Below, in pieces: positions 1-6,045 of a stretch of DNA of 7,092 bases. The DNA lies in contig VHCR01000074.1 in NCBI GenBank assembly GCA_016871655.1, forward strand, positions 1-7,092, given 5' to 3'. A program made the translations under genes and the position numbers. The first letter of the stretch is position 1, and each line of letters opens with the position of its first letter. Origin of the DNA: Verrucomicrobiota bacterium. Its GTDB lineage: Bacteria > Verrucomicrobiota > Verrucomicrobiia > Chthoniobacterales > UBA6821. The notes under the pieces were generated by a model. That model was not told where the DNA came from. It saw nothing but the letters and a program-made list of their open reading frames with translations, and did not search any database.

Positions 1-1133
1 CAGAAGCCGACAAAGCCGCAGCATCAGCCATTGAGGCTAGAGGGAAGGCAATCCAAGCGAAACAAGAGCTGGAGAAAACAGATCAAGCAATCATAGATAA
101 AATTGATGACCTTTTTGGGCGCTATTCTGCTCCCATCCAAGAGATGCGCCAACTACATCAAGAGGAAGAGGATGATCATGAATTAGAAGAAGCTGATTTT
201 AAATATAATTCGTCCGATTTTGATCGATTAGACAATCCCAAATCTAGAGCTGCTTCTGCCTCCTCAGTAACCACAGAAGAACTTCAATCATTAAAGGAAT
301 TTATTGTAGAAAAAAAGGAATTTATTGTAGAAAAACAAAAAACTACCCAAGCACTCTTACAAGAAGAACAAAGAAAAGCCACACACCCATTGCAGGAAAA
401 AACTTCGTCAGAAACCCAATTAGAACAACAATTAGCAGCCTTTGAACAATTTCTAACTCTAACCGAATCAGACGTAGCCACCCTACCTCCTGAAAAACTA
501 AAAATTTTAGTTGCTCAAATGGAAGCAATTAAAGAGAAGAGTGCAGAGCTTGCTGCTGCAGAAGCTTTTGAAGAAGCTCATGCACCGGATCCACCAATTC
601 CAAAAGAAGCACCAACAAATATAACCGACGTCCCGCCTTTACCAGAAGAAGCGGATGGCAAGTTAAAAACAGCACCACCACCGGTTGAATCACTCTCCTC
701 TCCTTCTGTTGAAGATCCTGTTAGTCTAATTCCAGTAGATGAATCAAGCCTAAGTTCGGACGCTGTAATTTTCGAAGAAGAAGATCTCAGAGATCTCAAA
801 GCATTGAATAATTTTACAGCGAATTACCTGAAAACAACACAATCAGCAATAGTCGGACTTTCTGATGCTGATACTTCGAAGAAAACTGCCTTAGAAAACC
901 AAGCAAAAAACCTCACAAAACTTCTAGCCATCCTTGATGATTCCAACACTCCCTCCGAAAAATTAAAATCACTAAAACCTTTAGTTGATTTGATGAAGCA
1001 GATTGAGGAGAAGGATGCAGAGCTTGCAGCTGCAAGAAGTAGCTCCATCCCAATAGAAACAATTAGAGATGCTAAAGATGAACTCTTTAAGAATTTCTCC
1101 GTAGAACTTCAAAAAATAGTTTCTTTGGCCTGA
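1..1133 (+). CDS. Acidic coiled-coil protein of unknown function, 5'-truncated by the window edge
   Basis: I do not recognise a family. The frame is open from position 3, so 47 codons precede the first ATG (144). That ATG has no separate ribosome binding site and is very likely an internal methionine. About 376 residues are visible and the true start lies outside the window. The protein is rich in Glu, Lys, Ala and Leu with heptad-like helical stretches. Numbering from Met144, two related modules occupy residues 43-140 and 210-298, each starting E-[ED]-L-x-x-L-K and ending E-K-x-A-E-L-A-A-A. A Pro/Ser-rich acidic linker (about 147-207) joins them. No membrane segment or cysteine is visible in this part, so a signal peptide can be neither shown nor excluded. 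The gene ends at TGA 1131-1133 and is followed by a repeat-rich intergenic region. A structural, secreted or effector-like protein of an intracellular bacterium is possible, but that is only inference. The gene itself is well supported by length and composition. Confidence 0.82.
   Translation, partial: EADKAAASAIEARGKAIQAKQELEKTDQAIIDKIDDLFGRYSAPIQEMRQLHQEEEDDHELEEADFKYNSSDFDRLDNPKSRAASASSVTTEELQSLKEFIVEKKEFIVEKQKTTQALLQEEQRKATHPLQEKTSSETQLEQQLAAFEQFLTLTESDVATLPPEKLKILVAQMEAIKEKSAELAAAEAFEEAHAPDPPIPKEAPTNITDVPPLPEEADGKLKTAPPPVESLSSPSVEDPVSLIPVDESSLSSDAVIFEEEDLRDLKALNNFTANYLKTTQSAIVGLSDADTSKKTALENQAKNLTKLLAILDDSNTPSEKLKSLKPLVDLMKQIEEKDAELAAARSSSIPIETIRDAKDELFKNFSVELQKIVSLA
270..563 (+). repeat. 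Internal protein repeat, module A
   Basis: First copy of the duplicated module in the left gene (residues 43-140 counted from Met144). It shares with module B the opening E-E-L-Q-S-L-K, a K-T-T-Q motif, the block P-x-E-K-L-K and the closing A-E-L-A-A-A. It is longer than module B partly because it carries an extra seven-codon tandem duplication. The 18 bases at 543-560 match 1017-1034 in module B with one difference, so the duplication is still visible in the DNA. Confidence 0.65.
293..334 (+). repeat. Tandem 21-bp direct repeat, two copies
   Basis: Two adjacent, essentially identical 21-bp units encode EFIVEKK then EFIVEKQ. Because the unit is seven codons it preserves both the frame and the heptad phase of a coiled coil. 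It looks like a recent slippage duplication. Confidence 0.8.
771..1037 (+). repeat. Internal protein repeat, module B
   Basis: Second copy of the module in the left gene (residues 210-298 from Met144). It has the same landmarks in the same order as module A: E-E-D-L-R-D-L-K, K-T-T-Q, P-S-E-K-L-K and A-E-L-A-A-A. It lacks the seven-codon tandem duplication found in module A. Confidence 0.65.
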
Positions 1134-1180
1134 GTTAAGTGAGTTGTTGCTACACACCAGATATCATTCCTACAAACGCG

Positions 1181-1304
1181 AAAAAAGGGGTCAGTACCAG
1201 CTAATTCATAAGCGTAGCGTAACCAACATCATTTTATTTCGAAGAAATGAAATGACGTTGGTGGCAAGAGCGCAGCTATGAATTACGAGACTGACCCCTT
1301 TTTT
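1181..1304. repeat. Long imperfect palindrome (REP/MITE-like), also a likely terminator
   Basis: The outer arms AAAAAAGGGGTCAGT (1181-1195) and ACTGACCCCTTTTTT (1290-1304) are perfectly complementary over 15 bp. Inside them TAATTCATA (1202-1210) pairs with TATGAATTA (1277-1285). In the centre a 17-base arm at 1223-1239 pairs with 1245-1261 with one mismatch and one G-T. The whole 124 bp can fold into one long hairpin. Ending in six T, it would also serve as an intrinsic terminator for the gene ending at 1133, and in the reverse direction too. Confidence 0.8.
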
Positions 1305-1344
1305 GGTCCCATCAAAGAAAAACTTCCCTTCACTCTCTTTCTTT

Positions 1345-1370
1345 AAAAATTTGTATCTTCTCAAATTTTT
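1345..1370. repeat. AT-rich inverted repeat between the two palindromes
   Basis: AAAAATTTG (1345-1353) is perfectly complementary to CAAATTTTT (1362-1370) across an 8-base loop. It could help terminate transcription, but the stem is almost entirely A-T. Confidence 0.45.
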
Positions 1371-1396
1371 AGGAGAAGCAAACCTCCCGAGCAAGC

Positions 1397-1450
1397 GGGT
1401 CAGTCCCGTAATTTACGACTGGCGTCTGTAAATTGACTGGTACTGACCCC
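1397..1450. repeat. Second, shorter REP-like palindrome
   Basis: GGGTCAGT (1397-1404) pairs with ACTGACCC (1442-1449). Inside, AATTTAC plus GAC (1410-1419) pairs with GTC plus GTAAATT (1424-1434) with one bulged T, leaving the loop TGGC at 1420-1423. By its end sequences it is related to the 124-bp palindrome upstream, but inverted relative to it. Confidence 0.7.
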
Positions 1451-1481
1451 ATTGCTCAACGCCATTTTGTTAGTGTTACCT

Positions 1482-1512
1482 GAAATTTTTGAGACGGTGC
1501 TCAAAATTTTTC
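1482..1512. repeat. Imperfect hairpin upstream of the 840-residue gene
   Basis: GAAATTTTTGAG (1482-1493) can fold on CTCAAAATTTTTC (1500-1512) with a 6-base loop. The loop-proximal 7 bp (GAGTTTT against CTCAAAA) are perfect and the outer part is irregular. It may be a weak terminator for leftward or rightward transcription, or just AT-rich structure. Confidence 0.4.
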
Positions 1513-1543
1513 CTTTGCTATTTCGGAATAATCTTTTACTTTC

Positions 1544-1564
1544 GAGGAAGTTACTCAACTTCCC
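1544..1564 (+). promoter_or_regulatory. Ribosome binding site sequestered in a hairpin, immediately before the start codon
   Basis: The only Shine-Dalgarno-like run before ATG 1565 is GAGGAAG (1544-1550). It overlaps a perfect 7-bp stem: GGAAGTT (1546-1552), loop ACTC, AACTTCC (1557-1563). The stem ends one base before the ATG. The linear spacing from GAGGAAG to the ATG (14 bases) is longer than usual. The fold would mask the site, which suggests translation control (for example temperature or factor dependent), though that is inference. Confidence 0.5.
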
Positions 1565-4087
1565 ATGAAAACAAAAAATCTTTTTTCTTCGAAGGTACTA
1601 CTGCTCAGTTTGGGGTGCTTTTTATTTGCTGTACATTCTAGCCATGGAATGTGGGAACAGTTTTGGGAAAAATATGCAAAAGCAAAAGCAGATGAGGCTG
1701 CCCAGCAAGAAGCCGCACAAAGACAAAGAGATCGTACTGATCCTGGTAGCCAAGCCATTAGTTCAGAAACTGCTGGCCGTACAACTTTAAGCAGTGGCAC
1801 TGGCCCAGCTGAAATAATTCCTGAATCATTTGATCAAGATGCTGCTATTAATATCATTATCGGATCTTATTTTCAAAATCCCTCCCTGGAAGAACACAGT
1901 GACATTGCTGCTGCAGCTCGTGAACGGCTAACAAGTATGGAACAGTTTCTCAAAGGGAGAAGCAAACGAATCCTTACACCAGAAGATAGAATTTATTTTA
2001 TCTCTGAGACTGTTGCTAAAAAAGCAGGTGTCCCTCCACTCAAAACCGGTGCCGAAGCCGTTGCCGCCTATCATCAAGCAGTTGCCGAGTTAGGAAGCAG
2101 TCTTGGTCGTGAAACTTTAAGTTCCGGCAATGGTCCAAGCGAACGACCTCAAGAGGAGATTGATGAAATTATTGAAACGCTACAACGGTATGAATTTAAT
2201 GCAATGGTAACTAATGAGCCTCCACTCACAGAAGAAGAGGGGATTCGTCTTGTTGCTGAAATCGTTGCTAAAATCGATGCTCGAAAAGCAGCTGCCCAAG
2301 CTTTAGCGCAGGAGCAGCGCCGTCAGCAAGAAGAAGCCAACCAAGCTAGACTCGCAGCGCAGAGAGGAGTGACTCTTGCTCAACAACAAAACACCCTACA
2401 ACTCAGCACAGGAAGCAATTCCTACGGCTCCACCAGCGGAGAAGAAGGCAGCCCACACAGCACGCCAGAGAAAGTTACCCCTCTCTCCGCCGCGGCCTTA
2501 TCAGAAGTGGAACGTTTGCAGGAAGAAGTTAGACTCGCTAAAGAAGAGATGGACAGAGCTGAGGATTTTTGGAAAAACGCTGAAAAGCGATATGATGAGG
2601 CTCACAAAAAAAAGGAAGATGCTATACGGCAATCTAGCAACCCTTCTTATTATGCAAGTGAAAAATTTACTGAGAAGCTTCGACTCCATTGGGATAATCC
2701 TGATATGCTTTCCCCAGAAGAGCACTATTTTTTTACTCTTAGGAAAGATAATTTAGAGAAATATAACATCTTTGCATATAAAGAAAAAGAAAATGCTCAA
2801 GCCTACTCATTAGCTAGAAATCATTACCTCGATCTTGAAAAACAGCTTTATATAGCCCATAAAAAAGCCAATCCTTCCCTTACTCACAGTTTAATTTTAG
2901 CACTGTGCGAACGTCATATTCCTTTTCTGCTACACGAAATAGGTCGAACAGAAGAGCGATTATTAAAGTATGAAAGTTATATTGGTTCTTCTGGAAAAAG
3001 ATACCCTGATTGTGAGAGAGAGCTTTCTCAAATAAAAGAGCATATTCCTAATCTTTGGAATCATTATTTATTTTTAGTGGGAGAGCGTTATGATACTAAA
3101 CCTTCTTTTATTAGACCTTCCACTCCTTATGTTCCTTCTACAGCTGAACAAACCGAGCTCACTAAATTGAAGCAACAATTAGTTGCAAAGCAACATGAAC
3201 TATCCAGTCATCGAGAGGTTGTAAGTCAGTTAGAGCAGCAAGAACAAAAAGTTAATAGTGATCTCACTAATAATACAAAAGCCTTACAAAAATTTAAAAC
3301 TGACCATCCATATGGAGCTGGCTTTGGAATTCTGAAGAGTTCTCTAAATTTGTTAACGGAACAAGGAAACTTAGAAAAATGGTATAATTACTCCCTTAGA
3401 GCTAAACAAGATTTTGATAGAATATCCAAACCCAAGCTTCAGGCAGCAAGAGAAGCAATTGATAAACTTGCATCATTGCCTAGTTATCTGCGAATAGAAA
3501 TAGAAACTCTCGAACACAAACTTACCAAATACCCTGAGGAAAGAATTACTCCATTAGAAGAAGCTTTTTTCAGACAATGGCCACTCCAAGAACAGTTTAA
3601 TCGCTATTGGCATGCACTTAATGCATTGATAACTTTTGATGATTCTTTGCCACGGATGTATGATGATCTAAAATATGAAATTATTTCACGAGAGGCTGAA
3701 GAACATTACAAAACATATGCTCCTATACTTATAACTTCTAAAACTTCTCTTCTTTCACCTCAAGAGCAAGGTCATCCAGAGCGATTTGTCGCTCATGGTA
3801 TGAGCGCCTCAGAGATTGTTAAACTAGCTATCAAACGGAAGAAAGAATATGACTCCCATGAAGCATTTATGAAAAGAAGTTGTGGAGGAACTATTAATTG
3901 TTTTGCTACTACTTATACGCCAATCTACACCAGAGAGCAACAAGCACAAGACTGGTGGAGACGTGAAGGACAACAGCAGGCAATTCGACAACGGCAAGCT
4001 GCTAATACTGCGTGGAACATTCAGCAAAATTATATGGTGCAGAATGCGATTATTAACGGAAATTTATATTTTCCTCTCTACAAATGA
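1565..4087 (+). CDS. Large Sec-exported coiled-coil protein of unknown function (840 residues)
   Basis: No family recognised. The start at 1565 is chosen because it supplies a clear Sec signal peptide: MKTK, a hydrophobic core at residues about 10-23, and probable cleavage after S-S-H-G (residue 28). The frame upstream is closed at 1529-1531 and contains no other start. The mature N-terminus is charged and Ala/Gln/Glu rich. A repeated motif G-R-x-T-L-S-S-G-x-G-P-[AS]-E occurs at residues 71-83 and 181-193. A Ser/Gly linker (about 281-300) leads into coiled coils at about 312-357 and 526-580. A motif [LI]-[ST]-P-x-[ED]-x-x-[YF]-F recurs at residues 137, 382 and 661. Cys773 and Cys779 (S-C-G-G-T-I-N-C) could form a disulfide outside the cytoplasm. 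Apart from the signal peptide there is no membrane segment, and Cys18 is not in a normal lipobox. It stands alone on this strand and converges on the T3SS gene. A periplasmic or secreted structural protein, or a host-interaction factor, is possible. The gene is certain, the function is not. Confidence 0.9.
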   Translation: MKTKNLFSSKVLLLSLGCFLFAVHSSHGMWEQFWEKYAKAKADEAAQQEAAQRQRDRTDPGSQAISSETAGRTTLSSGTGPAEIIPESFDQDAAINIIIGSYFQNPSLEEHSDIAAAARERLTSMEQFLKGRSKRILTPEDRIYFISETVAKKAGVPPLKTGAEAVAAYHQAVAELGSSLGRETLSSGNGPSERPQEEIDEIIETLQRYEFNAMVTNEPPLTEEEGIRLVAEIVAKIDARKAAAQALAQEQRRQQEEANQARLAAQRGVTLAQQQNTLQLSTGSNSYGSTSGEEGSPHSTPEKVTPLSAAALSEVERLQEEVRLAKEEMDRAEDFWKNAEKRYDEAHKKKEDAIRQSSNPSYYASEKFTEKLRLHWDNPDMLSPEEHYFFTLRKDNLEKYNIFAYKEKENAQAYSLARNHYLDLEKQLYIAHKKANPSLTHSLILALCERHIPFLLHEIGRTEERLLKYESYIGSSGKRYPDCERELSQIKEHIPNLWNHYLFLVGERYDTKPSFIRPSTPYVPSTAEQTELTKLKQQLVAKQHELSSHREVVSQLEQQEQKVNSDLTNNTKALQKFKTDHPYGAGFGILKSSLNLLTEQGNLEKWYNYSLRAKQDFDRISKPKLQAAREAIDKLASLPSYLRIEIETLEHKLTKYPEERITPLEEAFFRQWPLQEQFNRYWHALNALITFDDSLPRMYDDLKYEIISREAEEHYKTYAPILITSKTSLLSPQEQGHPERFVAHGMSASEIVKLAIKRKKEYDSHEAFMKRSCGGTINCFATTYTPIYTREQQAQDWWRREGQQQAIRQRQAANTAWNIQQNYMVQNAIINGNLYFPLYK

Positions 4088-4119
4088 TGGTAGCCATCAT
4101 TTTCCCTACACCTTTGTAG
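4078..4119. terminator. Bidirectional hairpin between convergent genes, containing a stop codon
   Basis: AAATGATGG (4082-4090) and CCATCATTT (4094-4102) form a perfect 9-bp stem with loop TAG. A wider pair, CTACAAA (4078-4084) and TTTGTAG (4113-4119), can form an alternative or extended structure. The TGA of the 840-residue gene (4085-4087) lies inside the stem, and the minus-strand gene stops at 4106-4108. The T tract after the stem is short (TTTT), so termination may be partial in each direction. Confidence 0.55.
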
Positions 4120-6010
4120 AACTAACCATAGATTGCATATCTTGTGCAACCTCACTCTGTGATTGGCGCAATTGCTCTGCAAGAGATTCTGTTTGTTGAA
4201 CTCCTTGTGACATTGCTTGTTCTGTACTTCCTTGTACTTGTGCTGAGGCTGAATCTTTCTCTTCTTCAGCTTGCCCGATGGTGCTTTCCATATTTCCAGC
4301 TGTATTAAATACCTGCGAAACTACCTGTCCAGTATTTGCATAAATTCCTATTTCTTGATAGCGACTATTGTAAGCATTTTGCCAAGCTTGTGAGTTGCGA
4401 TTGATTTTAATATTTGCAATATTTGTTTGGAGTGCTTTGACAGGATTATCGAGCATTTCTTCCTGGGTCTTTATATCATCGTCATTAACGGCCTTCTGAT
4501 ATTGTTCTTTCTGAGTATCACTCCAACCACTTTGAACAGTTGCTCTGGCTTGATCCTCAGTAATACCTTTTCCAGATAAAGCTATCTTATATTCACCGAT
4601 GCTGTTTTTAAGAGCTTCATTAGAAGCTTTAGCGCGATCTTGATAGAATTTAACTGCTTCTTCAGGAGTGGTAATGTTGGTATGAGGATCAACTGTTCCT
4701 GCTTTTTTGGCTGCTGCAAGGTCTGTTTGAACTTGTTTGTATGCATCAGTATCTTCATACTTAAGCTCTGCTTTAGTCCCTCCCGTTTTATAAGCAACAT
4801 TCTCAGAAACTTTATCTACATTATTAGCAACATCGTTAGCTTGCTCTCTAATATTATCAGGTGTTTTTTTATCTCTCGCTAAGCTCCTAAGTTGAATAGC
4901 ACTTTTTTGAGCATTGATATGAGCTTCTGTGCTTCCTGGATGATTCCTTGAAACTTCCATACTCTGCATCGTACTTTCGGAAGTGTTTTCTAAAGATTCT
5001 TGATGGTCATCAAGGGACTGCATATCGGCTTCATCTCCTTCTTTGGAAGCGCTTCCAATCCCTCCGATTTGATATGCTGAAGTTAACATGCTACAAGTAA
5101 GTCCAACAATAGCCAGGTTCATCATCATGTCAGCTCCATCAATTAGTTGATTTGCTCCAGCTATGGAATCCTTGTCTTGCAACTCAACCGCATCAATTTC
5201 GGAAGTCTGTTGTTGGGCCATGGTCTGGCTCTCTTGAGCATCCATAGATCCAATTTCATCCATGATTGTGGTCATGCTAATCGTTCCCTCGGTTGAGCCG
5301 CTTTGGCTACTAGTGCTGCTCGTGCTCCCTTGGCTAGAGGAAGAAGATCCTCCTCCTGTTACCGTTGTCGTGGTGTTATTCGTCACGCCACCAGAACTGT
5401 TGGTCGATTGTGTGCTCACTGTTGTGGTCACGGCCCCTGTAGGGCTTACCGATCTAGAAACGCTATCACCCGCACTTGGAGAAGATCCTTCCGCCGTGTT
5501 TTTCCCCTTCCCTTTGCCTCCGGCTTTTTTGCCACCATCCCCTCTATCGCCTCGCTGGGCCTTTGTTCCTTCACCCCCTCTAACCCTTCCTCCAATAGAA
5601 CTGAAACCAGCCATGCCACTAACATCCGAAGCTATGGAATTAATAACACCACCAATCTGATCCAGGTCGTCGGCAACCTTCCCCAACGAAGTCATCATAC
5701 TTTGAGGATCGATGCTAGGCGCCTCCCCTAAAATACTCGCGGCATTCATTCCCATTCCAGAAATACCTGTTTCTGTCGCTGTGCTTTGCCCAACATTTTG
5801 GTCGATGATAAGAGGATTGACTCCTGTCGCTGTTGACGCTCCCTTGCCGGCACTAACTCCACGTGTTGCACCTCCAGTGGCAGTTGTCGTTGAGGCCGTC
5901 GAAGTTCCGCTGGGTTGGCCTGTAACGGAAACATTGCCCCCTATTTGATCAGGAGAGGGAAGAGTCGTAGGCATGTTGAAAGATAAGTTGGATAAGTCGC
6001 TGTTTCCCAT
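4106..6010 (-). CDS. Probable type III secretion translocator or effector, substrate of the adjacent chaperone (634 residues)
   Basis: Assigned from context and architecture, not from a recognised domain. Residues 1-245 are low-complexity Ser/Thr/Gly/Ala and probably disordered, as is common at T3SS substrate N-termini. Within them a basic Gly-rich patch (about 140-171) contains R-G-D-R-G-D at 153-158. One moderately hydrophobic segment at about 295-319 could insert in a membrane. The rest (about 330-634) is polar and helical, with a coiled-coil-like Gln/Glu/Ser-rich end. A single segment fits the SctB class (YopD/EspB/CopD-like) better than the two-helix SctE class (YopB/CopB). D/Y-Q-I-G-G recurs at residues 21, 117 and 313. 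There is no Sec signal peptide. The gene starts 35 bases after the LcrH/SycD-like chaperone stop codon, with no visible Shine-Dalgarno, so translation may be coupled. The 5' part is much more GC-rich than the 3' part. Alternatives are a soluble effector or an inclusion/surface protein. Confidence 0.7.
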   Translation of the reverse strand: MGNSDLSNLSFNMPTTLPSPDQIGGNVSVTGQPSGTSTASTTTATGGATRGVSAGKGASTATGVNPLIIDQNVGQSTATETGISGMGMNAASILGEAPSIDPQSMMTSLGKVADDLDQIGGVINSIASDVSGMAGFSSIGGRVRGGEGTKAQRGDRGDGGKKAGGKGKGKNTAEGSSPSAGDSVSRSVSPTGAVTTTVSTQSTNSSGGVTNNTTTTVTGGGSSSSSQGSTSSTSSQSGSTEGTISMTTIMDEIGSMDAQESQTMAQQQTSEIDAVELQDKDSIAGANQLIDGADMMMNLAIVGLTCSMLTSAYQIGGIGSASKEGDEADMQSLDDHQESLENTSESTMQSMEVSRNHPGSTEAHINAQKSAIQLRSLARDKKTPDNIREQANDVANNVDKVSENVAYKTGGTKAELKYEDTDAYKQVQTDLAAAKKAGTVDPHTNITTPEEAVKFYQDRAKASNEALKNSIGEYKIALSGKGITEDQARATVQSGWSDTQKEQYQKAVNDDDIKTQEEMLDNPVKALQTNIANIKINRNSQAWQNAYNSRYQEIGIYANTGQVVSQVFNTAGNMESTIGQAEEEKDSASAQVQGSTEQAMSQGVQQTESLAEQLRQSQSEVAQDMQSMVSSTKV

Positions 6011-6045
6011 AATGGTAGTAGGTTGGTTTTAGTAGGAGTGAAAAA

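Larger units (their letters stand above)
1181..1450. mobile_element. Composite of two REP-like palindromes, possible non-autonomous element
   Basis: Two palindromes in opposite orientation are bounded by a perfect 14-bp inverted repeat, GGGGTCAGTACCAG at 1187-1200 and its complement at 1437-1450. The inner ends share a different variant, GGGTCAGTC[TC]CGTAATT (left end of the second palindrome, and complement of the right end of the first). Each palindrome therefore has one 'ACCAG' end and one 'CTCG/CCCG' end. As general knowledge, GGGGTCAG-type palindromes often accompany Y1/REP-associated tyrosine transposases (RAYT, IS200-like). No transposase is present, so this would be a passive or remnant copy. 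Assignment to that class is inference from sequence pattern alone. Confidence 0.5.
1134..1564. other. 431-bp intergenic region rich in inverted repeats
   Basis: I see no credible gene here; the short minus-strand frame at 1206-1394 lies across palindromes and is not supported. From left to right the region holds a short unremarkable stretch, a 124-bp palindromic element (1181-1304), an AT-rich hairpin (1345-1370), a second shorter palindrome (1397-1450), another AT-rich hairpin (1482-1512) and a hairpin at the ribosome binding site of the next gene (1546-1563). A promoter for the downstream gene should lie at about 1500-1540. TAATCT at 1529-1534 is the best -10 candidate I can find, but no convincing -35 accompanies it. 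Confidence 0.7.

Noticed and set aside
144..146. ATG at 144 as the start of the left gene
   Set aside because: The frame stays open back to position 3 with matching Glu/Lys/Ala-rich helical composition, and AAGAG touches the ATG with no spacer. It is an internal methionine of a gene cut by the window edge.
1206..1394. 62-residue minus-strand frame in the intergenic region
   Set aside because: It runs across the palindromic elements and has no ribosome binding site or recognisable protein character.
1181..1450. CRISPR array
   Set aside because: The repeats are inverted palindromes, only four related ends, with no regular spacing and no unique spacers.
1601..1648. Lipoprotein signal (Cys18) in the 840-residue protein
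   Set aside because: The residues before the Cys are L-S-L-G, lacking the usual small residue at -2, and the hydrophobic core continues past the Cys. A type I signal peptide cut after Gly28 fits better.
2376..2756. 126-residue plus-strand frame inside the 840-residue gene
   Set aside because: It overlaps the long, continuous exported coiled-coil gene in another frame, without a start signal.
5262..5948. Three plus-strand reading frames (5262-5660, 5303-5731, 5712-5948)
   Set aside because: They lie wholly antisense to the GC-rich, Ser/Thr/Gly-coding half of the T3SS substrate gene. Low-complexity codons leave the opposite frames open by chance (Pro/Val/Leu runs).
4106..6010. Assignment of the 634-residue protein to CopB/YopB (SctE)
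   Set aside because: Those have two strong membrane helices. Only one moderately hydrophobic segment is visible here.
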